A stretch of DNA of 64,000 nucleotides from Siphonodentalium dalli (taxonomy: Eukaryota; Mollusca; Scaphopoda; Gadilida; Siphonodentaliidae), in assembly GCA_032622095.1 (NCBI GenBank), contig CP136069.1, forward strand, positions 8,324,036 to 8,388,035. The letters run 5' to 3'. The notes beneath the pieces are model-generated. The model saw nothing but the letters and a program-made list of their open reading frames with translations, searched no databases and was not told where the DNA came from. The position numbers were made by a program, and so were the translations under genes. Below are positions 1 through 12,900 of the stretch, piece after piece; position 1 is the first letter of the stretch; the number at the start of each line of letters is the position of its first letter.

Positions 1-233
1 TCAGATTTATTGACTAAATTAAATGGTTTCTGGTAGGCACACTCAGCAGATACTGTCCTCTGACACTGTCATCGATCAATGCCTGCTGAGTGGTCACTTT
101 AGCGTATACATACGCTTCTAACACATTTCCTTGCGTAGGGAGTGTGGCTTATTATCTACTGTTTATTGATCGTGCATACTTTGCTGCGTTATCTTATTAT
201 CTTATTTGGTTCTCATTGATCAGTGTACCGGTA

Positions 234-515
234 TTATACTCTCTCGTCTATACCTGGTGATCAACGCACCTATATAATATGCTCTCATCTATACCTGTAC
301 CGTATGATACGCTCTCATCTATACCTGTATGATACGCTCTCATCTATACCTGTACCGTATGATACGCTCTCATCTATACCTGTATGATACGCTCTCATCT
401 ATACCTGTACCGTATGATACGCTCTCATCTATACCTGTATGATATGCTCTCATCTATACCTGTATGATACGCTCTCATCTATACCTGTATGATACGCTCT
501 CATCTATACCTGGTG
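234..515. repeat. 24/30-bp minisatellite
   Basis: Units of GATACGCTCTCATCTATACC followed by TGTAT or TGTACCGTAT, about nine copies. They lie upstream of NCOA exon 1. Bases 1-233 show nothing recognisable. Confidence 0.9.
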
Positions 516-522
516 ATCAACT

Positions 523-637
523 GAGAGCTTTCCGATGAATGGCAATAAGCCATATTTCCGACTAAATCCTGAAAAATTTCCCATAATTCTGCTGTGGTTA
601 AGGAGTCGATTATTTAGGGCATTACTGTGTAGTAGTT
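523..637. mobile_element. Family B MITE, right arm only
   Basis: GAGAGCTTTCCGATGAATGG through GGCATTACTGT is one arm of the ~215-bp palindrome seen whole at 4230-4437. The other arm is missing. A family C fragment (about 640-770) follows directly and reaches to within ~30 bases of exon 1. Confidence 0.75.
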
Positions 638-801
638 GAATCAAGCCTGGCAATAGTGTGTCTGACTAAATAATGAGAATGAATCAAGATATTTTCCAGA
701 GAAGATGAGGCCCAATCAGAATGAGGTCCCCAGAGGGTTAATTTAGTGATGCTAGCCCGCTTTCTCCACAATTTTAACATGTTATTTCTTTGTCGTTGCA
801 G

Positions 802-974
802 AAACAAATGCCTGAATGATAAGGTTGGCCGCGTGCAGGATCATTCATATCTGGAAGATCTTGCTGAGCTAATCTCTGCCAGCATATCGGACATGAGTTC
901 TCTGTCGTCGAAGCCAGATAAGTGTGCGTTACTGCAGGCGACCGTCAACCAAATACAACAAATAAAAAGCACTG
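802..974 (+). CDS. NCOA: NCOA exon 1 in window: bHLH helices
   Basis: Acceptor TTGCAG ends at 801 and donor GTAAGT starts at 975. The exon enters with one base finishing a codon and leaves one base over. It encodes YLEDLAELISASISDM and KPDKCALLQATVNQIQQIK, the helix 1, loop and helix 2 signature of the p160 bHLH domain. The basic segment just before helix 1 reads NDKVGRVQDHS, without the Arg-rich cluster common in the family. An upstream exon with the start codon must lie to the left or in unrecognised sequence. Copies of the exon's last ~55 bases and its donor recur at 1005-1220. Confidence 0.88.
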
Positions 975-3900
975 GTAAGTGTAGCGTTTATTACACATCC
1001 AGTCAAAAGCACTGGTAAGCCTACCTTTACTGCACATCCTTTAAATAAATACAGCAGATCAAAAGCACTCATAAATGTTGTCTTTATTACACATCTAGTC
1101 ACAAGCACTGGTAAGTGTAGCATTTATTACACACCAGTCAACATCTCGAGTGAGCCTACCATTACTGCAGGCAACATTCAAATAAATACAGCAGTTCAAA
1201 ATCGCTGGTAAATGTAGTAATTATTACACAACCAGCCAAAAGCGTTGAAGCTTGTATGTAAACAATGTGTCAAACGCTTGAGGCATGACAATATCTCATG
1301 ATAAGAGAGATATTCATGATAAGAGAGATATTTGGGGAGAGTTTAGATTGAGAATGTCAGGCGCTGTCGGTTATCAATGGTGACAGATGATGCATGTGAT
1401 CGTGCTGTCAGCGACCAATGGTGACAGATGATGCATGTGATCGTGCTGTCAGCGACCAATGGTGACAGATGATGCATGTGATCGTGCTGTCAGCGACCAA
1501 TGGTGACAGATGATGCATGTGATCGTGCTGTCAGCGACCAATGGTGACAGATGATGCATGTGATCGTGTCCTGTCCGTTACCAATAGTGACAGATGAAGC
1601 ATGTGATCGTGCTGTCAGCGACCAATGGTGAAGATGATGCATGTGATCGTGCTGTCAGCTACCAATTGTCACAGGATGCATGTGATCGTGCACTGTCAGT
1701 TACCCATGATCGCATGCTGTCAGCTACCAATTGTGACAGGATGCATCTGATCGCGCCCTGTCAGCTACAAATTGTCACAGGATGCATGTGATCGCTCTGT
1801 CAGCTACCAGTGGTGATAGATGATGCATGTGATCATGCACTCAGTCAGTTACCAATGGTGACAGATAATCGCACGCTGTCAGCGACCAATGGTGACAGGA
1901 TGCATGTGATTGCGTGCTGTCAGCTACCAATTGTCACAGGATGCATGTGATCGCTCTGTCAGCTGCCAGTTGTGACAGATGATCATGTGATCGCACGCTG
2001 TCAGCTACCAGTGGTGACAGATAATGCATATTTTCGTGTATCATGGATAGATACGATCCTTTGGTCTTGATCAATATACGAGATACAGGCCTTAAAATCC
2101 ATCCATTTGAATGAGAATCAAAGTTGATTCACAAGTTTTATGGTACGAGAATCAAAATCAAATCATGATATGCTACAAGTTGGGTGGGAGTGGTATACGG
2201 AGTATCACTTGTTCCATATTAGAGGTGATTCGAAGGGTATTCCCCAGAAACTTTTTGAAAATTCAATGCTATGAGAGCTACATGTACATGTAGTCTTATG
2301 ACTTCATTTTAACTTTTCTCAGAGATGAATTTGGCCAAATTCGCAACAGTAATATCTTACTTTAAGATGTTTTAAAAGTTACCCTCTCCCTGTATCTATG
2401 TATCTAAGTTACCCTCTCCCTGTATCTATGTATCTAAGTTACCCTCTCCCTGTATCTAAGTTACCCTCTCCCTGTATCTAAGGTACCCTCTCCCTGTATC
2501 TTATAAAAGTTACTCTCTCCCTGTATTTTATAAAAGTTACCCTCTCCCTGTATCTTATAAAAGTTACCCTCTCCCTGTATCTTCAGGGGCCTCGGTGGCT
2601 CAATCGGTTAGGGGTACAACTCCAAGCCGTTTCGCCCTCCAGCGCTGGCGATTAGGGTTCAAATCCACATGTTTCCATCGTGGACTTTGTAACTCGAAAT
2701 CGTTAACTGGTGGAGTTACCAGTTACTCGCCGATGGCCGGTGGTTTGCCGCACATGGTTGACGAGTTTATCAGCCATTGAAATCACTGTTAGATTAGTCG
2801 CAAGTGTGCGGATTTCCTCCACCACAAAAACTGGCAATGTCGTGATATGGCCTTAGTGGCTAAAGCGACAATAAACCCCAATCAATCAATCAACCCTGTA
2901 TCTTCAGTCAAATGACTTATTATCAAATGAGTTGATGTGAATGTGACAGTAATTCAGAATTGCAATATTTATTGTACATGTGAACCTTTCAATACTAAAA
3001 GATTTACTGTTAACCAAATAAAAGAAACATCCTGCAGTATAACAAATCAGAGATATGTTTGCGAGAATCGATAGGGAGACTTGCATATATAAGAGAATGC
3101 ATTGGCCTAACAATATTTACCTTGCCTTGTAAGCCAGAGCTTTCTCACTATGGGAGACTGTCATATATAAGAGAATGTATTGGCAAAGAAAGGATCTTTA
3201 ATGTTGCACTAGCTCCCGTCATCAACCTCATGGTTAAAAATCCCCCAATTTTTCTTTCTATTCTTTTGTCATGTTTTGTTCGAGGAGACAAATAACTTGA
3301 CTCCTAAATATTTCACAGTTACATGTATCATCATCTACAGATTCTTAATTTGTGACAAATACGGAGACTTCAGGTTGATATTTCCTCTCCTATTTTCTAA
3401 AAAGTTTCAAAACTTATTTTAGTGACACTTTGCCGGAGGAGAAAAATAAATTGAACGTAAATATTCCACAATCATCATCATCATTAAGTGTTTTTCTTTA
3501 TTTATGACAAATAAGCGGCCATAATAGGATATTTCACACCACTTTGCCAGAACAGAAAAATAACTCGACTCGTAAATATTTCACAATCGTCATCAGTATT
3601 TATGTTTCTGCTTGTGACAAATAAAGAGAGATCTGACTTGTGTAGCAGGCAAGCCTTGAAATAGTGTGTCCGTCATTTGCAGAATGAGGTCCCCGGAGGG
3701 TGAATTTAGTGATGTTACCCCGCATAGCGGGCTAGCATCACCAAATTCACCCTCTGGGGACCTCATTCTGCTTACACCTCAGCAGAATGAGGTTCCCAGA
3801 GGGTGAATTTGGTGATGCTAGCCCGCTATGCGGGGTAACATCACTAAATTCACCCTCTGGGGACCTCATTCTGCAAATGACAGACACACTGTTTCAAGGC

Positions 3901-6900
3901 TTGGTAGCAGGTGCCTTGGTCCCTCCTCTCGTAATTAAACAGGAGATAGATAGGGGAAATCAATCTGAAGCGTGGTGTGAAATGGCTTTATCTCCTCAAC
4001 ATCTCCGATTGTGAAAATCGACCTCGAAGGCATCATAATTGTTCAGCCTTCAGATAGTGTGTCTGTCATTTGCTGAATGAGGTCCATAGAGGATGAATTT
4101 AGTGACGCTATCCCTCACAGTGGGCTAGTATAACCAAATGCACCCTCTGGGGGAACGTCATTCTGCTTAGGCCTCAACTACTATGGGAGACGCAGTATCA
4201 GATTGAAGTTCCCCAGTTGAAGTTACATGTACAGTAACGCCCTAAGTAATCGACCCTTTAACCACAGCAGAATTATGGGTAACTTTTCAGGATTTAGTCG
4301 GAAATATGGCTTGTTGCCATTCAATTCCCCGAGAGCTTTCCGATGAATGGCAACAAGCCATATTTCCGACTAAATCCTGAAAAGTTACCCATAATTCTGC
4401 TGTGGTTAAAGGGTCGATTACTTAGGGCGTTACTGTATGTTCACCAATTAATCACCTCAATTATGCATTTTATCTTCAAATTTAAGTAGGGAATATAAAA
4501 ACTAAACAGAAGGGAAAAATTAACTGGAACAATGTTAATTTGAGACTATAGATACTTCACAAAAGATGATGTTTAAGCAGAGTGAGGTCCCCTGAGGGTG
4601 ATTTTAGTGATGCTAGCCTGATGTATGGGGTAGCGTCACTAAATTCATCTTCTGGGGAGCTCATTCTGCAAATGACAGCCTCACTATTCAAGGCTTTGTA
4701 ATTAGTGTCAGTCGGAGCATGTTATGTCTGGTAGTGGATCTATGAAGTCTGCGTACAGTAATGCCCTAAAATAATCGACTCCTTAACCACAGCAGAATTA
4801 TGGGTAATTTTTCAGGATTTAGTCGGAAATATGGCTTGTTGCCATTCATCGGAAAGCTCTCATATTTCCCGACTAAATCCTGAAAAATTACCCATAATTC
4901 TGATGTGGTTAAGGAGTCGATTATTTAGGGCAGTACTGTATACCCAGATTTTTTTTACCACATAATTAACCCCTACACCCGTCCTCATATTGTTTAGTAA
5001 GACACGCGCAGTGACATAAGAACTTATCATAATGGTATTGATCTCAATGCTGAGACTTTATTGATATGTTAACCCTTTGAGTGCCAGGGGCTACACAATA
5101 AGTCTGTTAAAGAATATAATAAAATATATTAAAATTGTAAAAAATTGTAAAAAAAAAAAAAAATTGTAAAAAAAAAATTGTTAAGCCAATGCATTCTCTT
5201 ATATATGCGAGGCGACCTATGGTCGACTCGCATATATAAGAGAATGCATTGGCACAGGGTATATGGGTTGACACAAAAATCGGACCTGGCACTCAAAGGG
5301 TTAATTATGATATTCAATTTGTATTGGGTTATTTAGTGTTGACTGTAAGATAAGAGTGGCTGAACAATTTTGACAACATGAAAAGGCACATTTAAAACTT
5401 AACTATATTTTTCCCTGAAGGTGTCTTTACTTCCTGTTTGGTTGTGATAAGGAAATAAATATTAATTTGTTTTTACCCCAACTGTTCGAGATCGTTTTCC
5501 TTACTAAAATTGGATTATGTGATAAAAATGATCTCAAATTTGTCTCAATTTTATAAGAAATTTATTAACCTCTTCCACTAAATTTGATTTGAGCCTCGCT
5601 AAAGCTCAGCTCGAATTGAATTTAGTGAACTCTGTTAACCCTTTGAGTGCCAGGGGCCGATCTCATCGAGGGGCCGATCTCATCGGCCCTAAACCTACAA
5701 AATAAGTCTATTAAATATATAAGAATAAATTATTAAAATTGTAAAAAATTGTGGAAAAAAAAAAAAAAAATATTTGTTAGGCCAATGCTTTCTCTTATAT
5801 ATGCGAGGCGACCTATGGTCCACTCGCATATATAAGAGAATGCATTGGCACAAGGTATATGGGTTGATACAAAAATCGACCTGGCACTCAAATGGTTAAT
5901 AAATTTTGTAGAATTATTACTGGCCAGTTGGGTATATACCACAGCATTACACAGCTATTTCCTGTAATATCATTACAGCTACTATATATAGTAGTTCAAT
6001 ATAAATGTAAACCACCCAAGGCATTGTTGATCAAATTATGTTAGTGTTAGGACCTGCTCAAAATGAAAATGTTCCAGGCAATTTATAAATATTTGTCCAC
6101 ATAAGATTGGCCAAACTATACTATTTCTTATTGTTGAGTCTATTGTTGAGTTGACAGAGCGTACCAGGCCGTCCTTTTGTGTATAGACAGGAGTGCGAAA
6201 AATGGCCTGAGGGCTTAGCCTCATGCTGGACATGCAACTCGGAAAATAAAACTCTCCTATTAAACAAACTTAACCAAGCGCGTGTAACCTGGGATTAATC
6301 TTAGATAAATATGTCAGATGAATGTTTGAAGTTAACCCCATTAATGCTACGTTTGATGCCTGACTAATAAGATGTAACATAGAATAATCCTATGAAAGGT
6401 ATCTATCTGTCCCTGTACAGCCATTAAGTTGCTAAACTTGTCATGCGTTTTCCTTTTAAGTCAACATATCTGTTATAATCTCTTTTACAAAGTCAATATA
6501 TCAATACAGTTATTATACGACACCCTGGTGTTATCTGAATGATCCATATGAAACTTTCATGGATATCACGAATGGCTAACAAAACTTAACCCTTTCAGTG
6601 CCAAGTCTGATTTTTGTATCAACCCATATACCCTGTGCCAATGCATTCTCTTATATATGCGAGTCGACCATAGGTCGTCTCGCATATATAAGAGAATGCA
6701 TGGCCTAACAATTTTTCATCATTTGTTATTATTTTTTTACAATTTTTTTTACAATTTTAATAAATTTTTTATATATTCTTTAACAGACTTATTTTGTAGG
6801 TTTAGTGCCAGAGAATATCACGTTTTTCATGGGCATCAAAATTATTACTATGAATACTTGGTGATAGTTTTGAGTTATAACACGCCCTAAGGTTTTATCC

Positions 6901-9900
6901 AGTTTGTTTTTAAATTCGCTATAGCATACTTAAGCATACCCAAAAACAAAACAAAATTCAACCAAAAAATGTTTTGTTTTTTTTGGGGGCTTTTATCGGC
7001 CCTGGCACTCTACAGACCGTAAATTAGGGATGAGATCGGCCCCTGGCACTGAAAGAGTTAAGAGAAATGCATGTTTGTTTTCTTCATTTTAACCTTTCCA
7101 TGACTGGATTTTCCAAACATTCTATGCCAATGCATTCTCTTATATAAGCAAGTCTCCCATAGGGAGCCTCGTGTATATAAGAGAATACATCGGGCTAGTG
7201 ATATTTACCTTGACCTTGTGAGAGCTTTCCGATGAATGGCAACAAACAATATTTCCGACTAAATCATGATAAATTACCCATAATTCTGCTTTCGATTATT
7301 TGGGGCATTACTGTATATGGCTAAAAACAGTTATCAGTGAATAAAACAATAAATAATCACTTTCATTTGATGTGAGACTCTTAACAGTGAATTAATTCGC
7401 AATTTGATTTGATGTGTAACATCTTCTGCCTTTTTCGAAACAAATTGCTGTTGATTCCTGGCCCTGAAAGATGAATGTTTGAAGTTAACCCCATTAATGC
7501 TATGTTTGATGCCTGACTAATCAGTAACACATATTAAAAATGATAAAATTGTCAAATAATGTAGAAAAATATTATAAAAATTGTTAAAAAATGTAAGAAA
7601 AAATTATAAAATTGTTAAAGAATGTAAGAAAAAATTATAAAATTGTTAAAGAATGTAAGAAAAAATGGTAAAAAGTGTTAAAAAAAGAATTTTTAGGCCA
7701 ATGCATTCTCTTATATATGCGAGGCGACATATGGTCGACTCGCATATATAAGATAATGCATTGGCACAGGGGATAACAGTAACCATCACAATGTTGGTCA
7801 ATGAACCGGTTCCAATGATATCCATATTTGTATGGTGTTATTGAGACAGACCGAAGATATTTTAGGCTGTTGAAGCTTTATTTGGGCGTTTTTGTCCATT
7901 TTGTTGGTTAAAGGGTTAATGCTGCACCATGCAGCGCATCTCCTGTCATGTAAAATAACATAACTAACACAATACAACATACATGTTATGCTGTTACATG
8001 TATATTATGACCATTCTCAATTATTTCTTCATTTGAGCTTCACCTCCATTCTCCATACTTATTCTAGAATGGCACCATTAAGATAATTAAAGCTTGGGAC
8101 TTAGTTAAATGAACATTAAAAAGAACCAAAGATAAATAAATTCTTCAATTTACAGCATGGGCTTTAAACTTCCCCGAAAATTCGTGGTTTATTGCAGAAG
8201 TAAATAGAATTCCTCATTATGCTGTAACCATCTCCAATGAATGCCAACGAAAACATTTGTTCGTGTCTGTTGTGATTGTTTTGATGAGAGAAGCTCTGTG
8301 AGGCTTTGAGAGATACCAGTAATCTAGGATGGGGAATAAATACATGAGTTACTGGAAGATCTTACCTGTTAACTCTTTGAGTGCCAGGGGCCGATATCAT
8401 CGGCCCTAATTTACGCTCTGTAAAATCGTCCCTAAAAAAATAAAAGAATCTTTTTTCTTTTTTCTAAGGTTATTATTTTTTTTTGGTTGAATTTTTTTTG
8501 GGTATGCTTAAGCATGCCATAGCGATTTTAAAAACAAACTGGATAAAACTATAGGGGCGTGTTATAACTCAAAACTATCACCAAATATTCATAGTAATAA
8601 TTTTGATGCCCATGAAAAACTTAAGATTCCCTGGCACTAAACCTACAAAATAAGTCTGTTACAGAATGTAAGAAAAAATTATTAAAATTGTAAAAAATTG
8701 TAAAAAATAATAACAAATGATGAAAAATTGTTAGGCCAATGCATTCTCTTATATATAAGAGAATGCATTGGCACAGGGTATATGGGTTGATACAAAAATC
8801 GGACCTGGCACTGAAAGGGTTAAATAACGCCTTGAGTGCTTCATTTAATTAATGCAGCTTCCACATGGAACCATGATTTGTCAAGAAATTTTTTGGTAAA
8901 CTTCTTTTAAGAATTTGTGCAACCGGTTTAAAAAAATGACTGCAGTTATTCAATTAACTCAAGCCCAAGTACTATGTGATTTATATAATTGATATTTACA
9001 TGTAGATGGGAACGAGTCATTTTGGGGGTATTGGTCTCTCTTCACATTTACATTTTGTCTTACTTAGACATTTCAATTAGCTCCTTTCTTAATTCCTTCA
9101 TTAACTGTCAACCATTAAATTATTCCCCTACCTAAGTTGAGCTACAGTGTCATTGACACTTTCATTGAGAATGCACCTCCCCCGACTGCACATATCGACT
9201 GCTTGTTGTCTGTAATTTTAAAAAAATCAGTCCACAGAAAATGAAAACTGTCTTCACCTGTCTGAAAAATTTGGGTTTTTTACCCCATTTAGCCAGGAGC
9301 GTTGGAAAACTTATTGAAATACATACTTTCCCTTAAACAATGTTTTAAGTGTTTCTAACTTTCAATGTTCAAATTATGAAACTGGAGAACGATACGAGCA
9401 ATGTCTATTTAACTCCAGAAATGTTATTTAATTTAATTTGTTTTAAATCCTGCGAATTCTGTGGTAACCATCTCTGATGAATGCCATGGAAATCATATAG
9501 CCAACTCCTACTGTACTCATCAGAAAATATATGAGTCATGAATGAGAGGAAATCATATGGCCAACTCCTACTGTACTCATCAGAAAATATATGAGTCATG
9601 AATGAGAGGAAATCATATGGCCAACTCCTACTGTACTCATCAGAAAATATATGAGTCATGAATGAGAGGAAATCATATGGCCAACTCCTACTGTACTCAT
9701 CAGAAAATATATGAGTCATGAATGAGAGGAAATCATATGGCCAACTCCTACTGTACTCATCAGAAAATATATGAGTCATGAATGAGAGGAAATCATATGG
9801 CCAACTCCTACTGTACTCATCAGAAAATATATGAGTCATGAATGAGAGGAAATCATATGGCCAACTCCTACTGTACTCATCAGAAAATATATGAGTCATG

Positions 9901-12900
9901 AATGAGAGGAAATCATATGGCCAACTCCTACTGTACTCATCAGAAAATATATGAGTCATGAATGAGAGGAAATCATATGGCCAACTCCTACTGTACTCAT
10001 CAGAAAATATATGAGTCATGAATGAGAGGAAATCATATGGCCAACTCCTACTGTACTCATCAGAAAATATATGAGTCATGAATGAGAGGAAATCATATGG
10101 CCAACTCCTACTGTACTCTTCAGAAAATATATGAGTCATGAATGAGAGGAAATCATATGGCCAACTCCTACTGTACTCATCAGAAAATATATGAGTCATG
10201 AATGAGAGCTAAATATGCTAACATACACAAAGAACCACGTATTACAGTAATGCTCTAAGTAATCGACTCCTTAACCACAGCAGAATTATGGGTAACTTTT
10301 CAGGATTTAGTTGGAAATATGGCTTGTTGCCATTCATTGGAAAGCTCTCAGTGAGTCGCTTAGTCTCTTTAAATAGCTGACGAAAATTTTACAATATTTA
10401 AGTCTCTTAAGTTTATGGCATAACATCACTTCACAGATAGAGGTCAATGACGTGTTGACAAGTTTCCCATGCATTGTCAAACTCAACTATTGTTGGAAAA
10501 CTGAATACAGGCGATATATCCATAACAGGAGACATCATCTTCAAGTTTTTATCAGTCAATGATATTCATGACTGATTATTCTTTGACATCTTGTTGTATT
10601 TATAGCTGTTTCTAAAGATACGATTCTCACAAACATTTACTATGCCAGGAATACACTTCATATTTCCGACAAAATCCTGAAAAGTTACCCATAATTCTGC
10701 TGTGGTTAAGAAGTCGATTACTTAGCATTACTGTATATGAGTCAAGAATGAGAGCTAAATATGCTCACATACACAAAGAAGCACGTATTACATCGTTCAT
10801 AGAGTAAATTAGTGTATTACATCGTTCATAGAGTAAATTAGTGTATTACATCATTCATAGAGTAAATTAGTGTATTGCATCATTCATAGAGTAAATTAGT
10901 GTATTGCATCGTTCATAGAGTAAATTAGTGTATTACATCGTTCATAGAGTAAATTAGTGTATTACATCGTTCATAGAGTAAATTAGTGTATTACATCATT
11001 CATAGAGTAAATTAGTGTATTACATCGTTCATAGAGTAAATTAGTGTATTACATCATTCATAGAGTAAATTAGTGTATTACATCGTTCATAGAGTAAATT
11101 AGTGTATTACATCGTTCATAGAGTAAATTAGTGTATTACATCGTTCATAGAGTAAATTAGTGTATTACATCGTTCATAGAGTAAATTAGTGTATTACATC
11201 GTTCATAGAGTAAATTAGTGTATTACATCGTTCATAGAGTAAATTAGTGTATTACATCGTTCATAGAGTAAATTAGTGTATTACATCGTTCATAGAGTAA
11301 ATTAGTGTATTACATCGTTCATAGAGTAAATTAGTGTATTACATCGTTCATAGAGTAAATTAGTGTATTACATCGTTCATAGAGTAAATTAGTGTATTAC
11401 ATCGTTCATAGAGTAAATTAGTGTATTACATTGTTCATAGAGTAAATTAGTGTATTTTTCACTCATCCCTGACTCAAATTCATTAATTTCTTACATATTT
11501 ACTGTTGAATAGAGTTAGGAGATGGGCCCCAAAAATAGTTGGATTTAGGTACAACCTCCCTTTAACCCTTTCAGTGCCAAGTAAGAGCTCTTTCCATCAA
11601 TGTATCACATTATTATAATCAATAAATTTGAAAAATGATCAAGGAAATATGGGTTGATACAAAAATCGGACTTGGCACTGAAAGGGTTAACACTAGTTTT
11701 AAAATTGCAAAATTCAGGTTATGCAACCAAGAACTATGAGTAATGTGTGTCTATTTAACCCTTTACCCAACAGAAGGGCCCTGTGCCAATGCATTCTCTT
11801 ATATATGCGAGTCGACCATAGGTCGCCTCGCATATATAAGAGAATGCATTGGCTTAACACATTAACACATTTTTTTAGGCCAATGCATTCTCTTATATAT
11901 GCGAGGCGACCTATGGTCGACTCGCATATATAAGAGAATGCATTGGCACAGGGCTAACTGTAACTATCACAATGTGGTCAAGGAGCCGGTTCCAATGATA
12001 TCCATATTTGTATGGTTCTATTGAGACAGACCGAAGATATTTTAGGCTGTTGAAGCTTTATTTGGCCGGTTTGTTGGGTAAAGGGTTAACTCTGGAAGAG
12101 TTATTAAATTCAATTTGTATTAAATCCTTGGAATTCTGTGGTAAACATCCCAGATGAATGCCAATAAAAACATTTGGTGGTGTCTGTTGTGATTGTTGTG
12201 AAGAGAGAAACTCTGTGGTGCTTTGATAGATAAGGTAATCAATGATGCCACATAAAGACAAGAGTTAGTGGAAGGTGTACAATAATGTTCTAAATAATCA
12301 ACCCCTAAACCACAGCAGAATTATGGTGAGAAATTTTTCAGGATTTAGTCGGAAATATGACTTTTTTTTGTTGCTGTTCATCGGAAAGCTCTCACTGAGA
12401 GCTTTCCGATGAATGGCAACAAGCCATATTTCCGACTAAATCCTGAATTTTTTTCCATAATTCTGCTGTGGTTAAAGGGTCATATACCTTCGGGCATTAC
12501 TATACTTGTTGCCTGAAATCTATTTATCTTCTAGTCCATAGACCAAGCCTTCTCGGTCAACAACAGCTTGGGATATTGGTTGGGTTAATGCAGGATAGCA
12601 TCACTAAATTCACCCTCTGGGGACCTCATTCTGAAAATGACAGGCACTCTAAACTCAGACTTGGTCAAACATTACAGTTGGAAATATCAGATTAGAAAGT
12701 TAAATTTTTTTATCATACATGTAATTTGATTTTCCAACCATTTACAGTAATGCCCTAAATAATCGACATCTAAACCACAGCAGAATTATGGGAAATATTT
12801 CAGGATTTAGTCGGAAATATGGTTTGTTGTCATGGCAACCAGCCATATTTCTGACTTAATCCTGAAAAATTTCCCATAATTCTGCTGTGGTTAAGGGGTC

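Noticed and set aside
2587-2670. tRNA gene
   Set aside because: A and B boxes are present, but the stems do not fold as a full tRNA and the sequence continues into a SINE body with tail and target duplication. The same applies at 19110-19195 and 49031-49110.
9405-10199. 264-codon minus-strand frame with a 20-residue repeat
   Set aside because: It follows from a 60-bp minisatellite whose period is a multiple of three; no non-repeat coding sequence is attached.
10788-11455. CRISPR-like regular array
   Set aside because: Units are contiguous 29-bp repeats with no unique spacers, in an animal gene intron.
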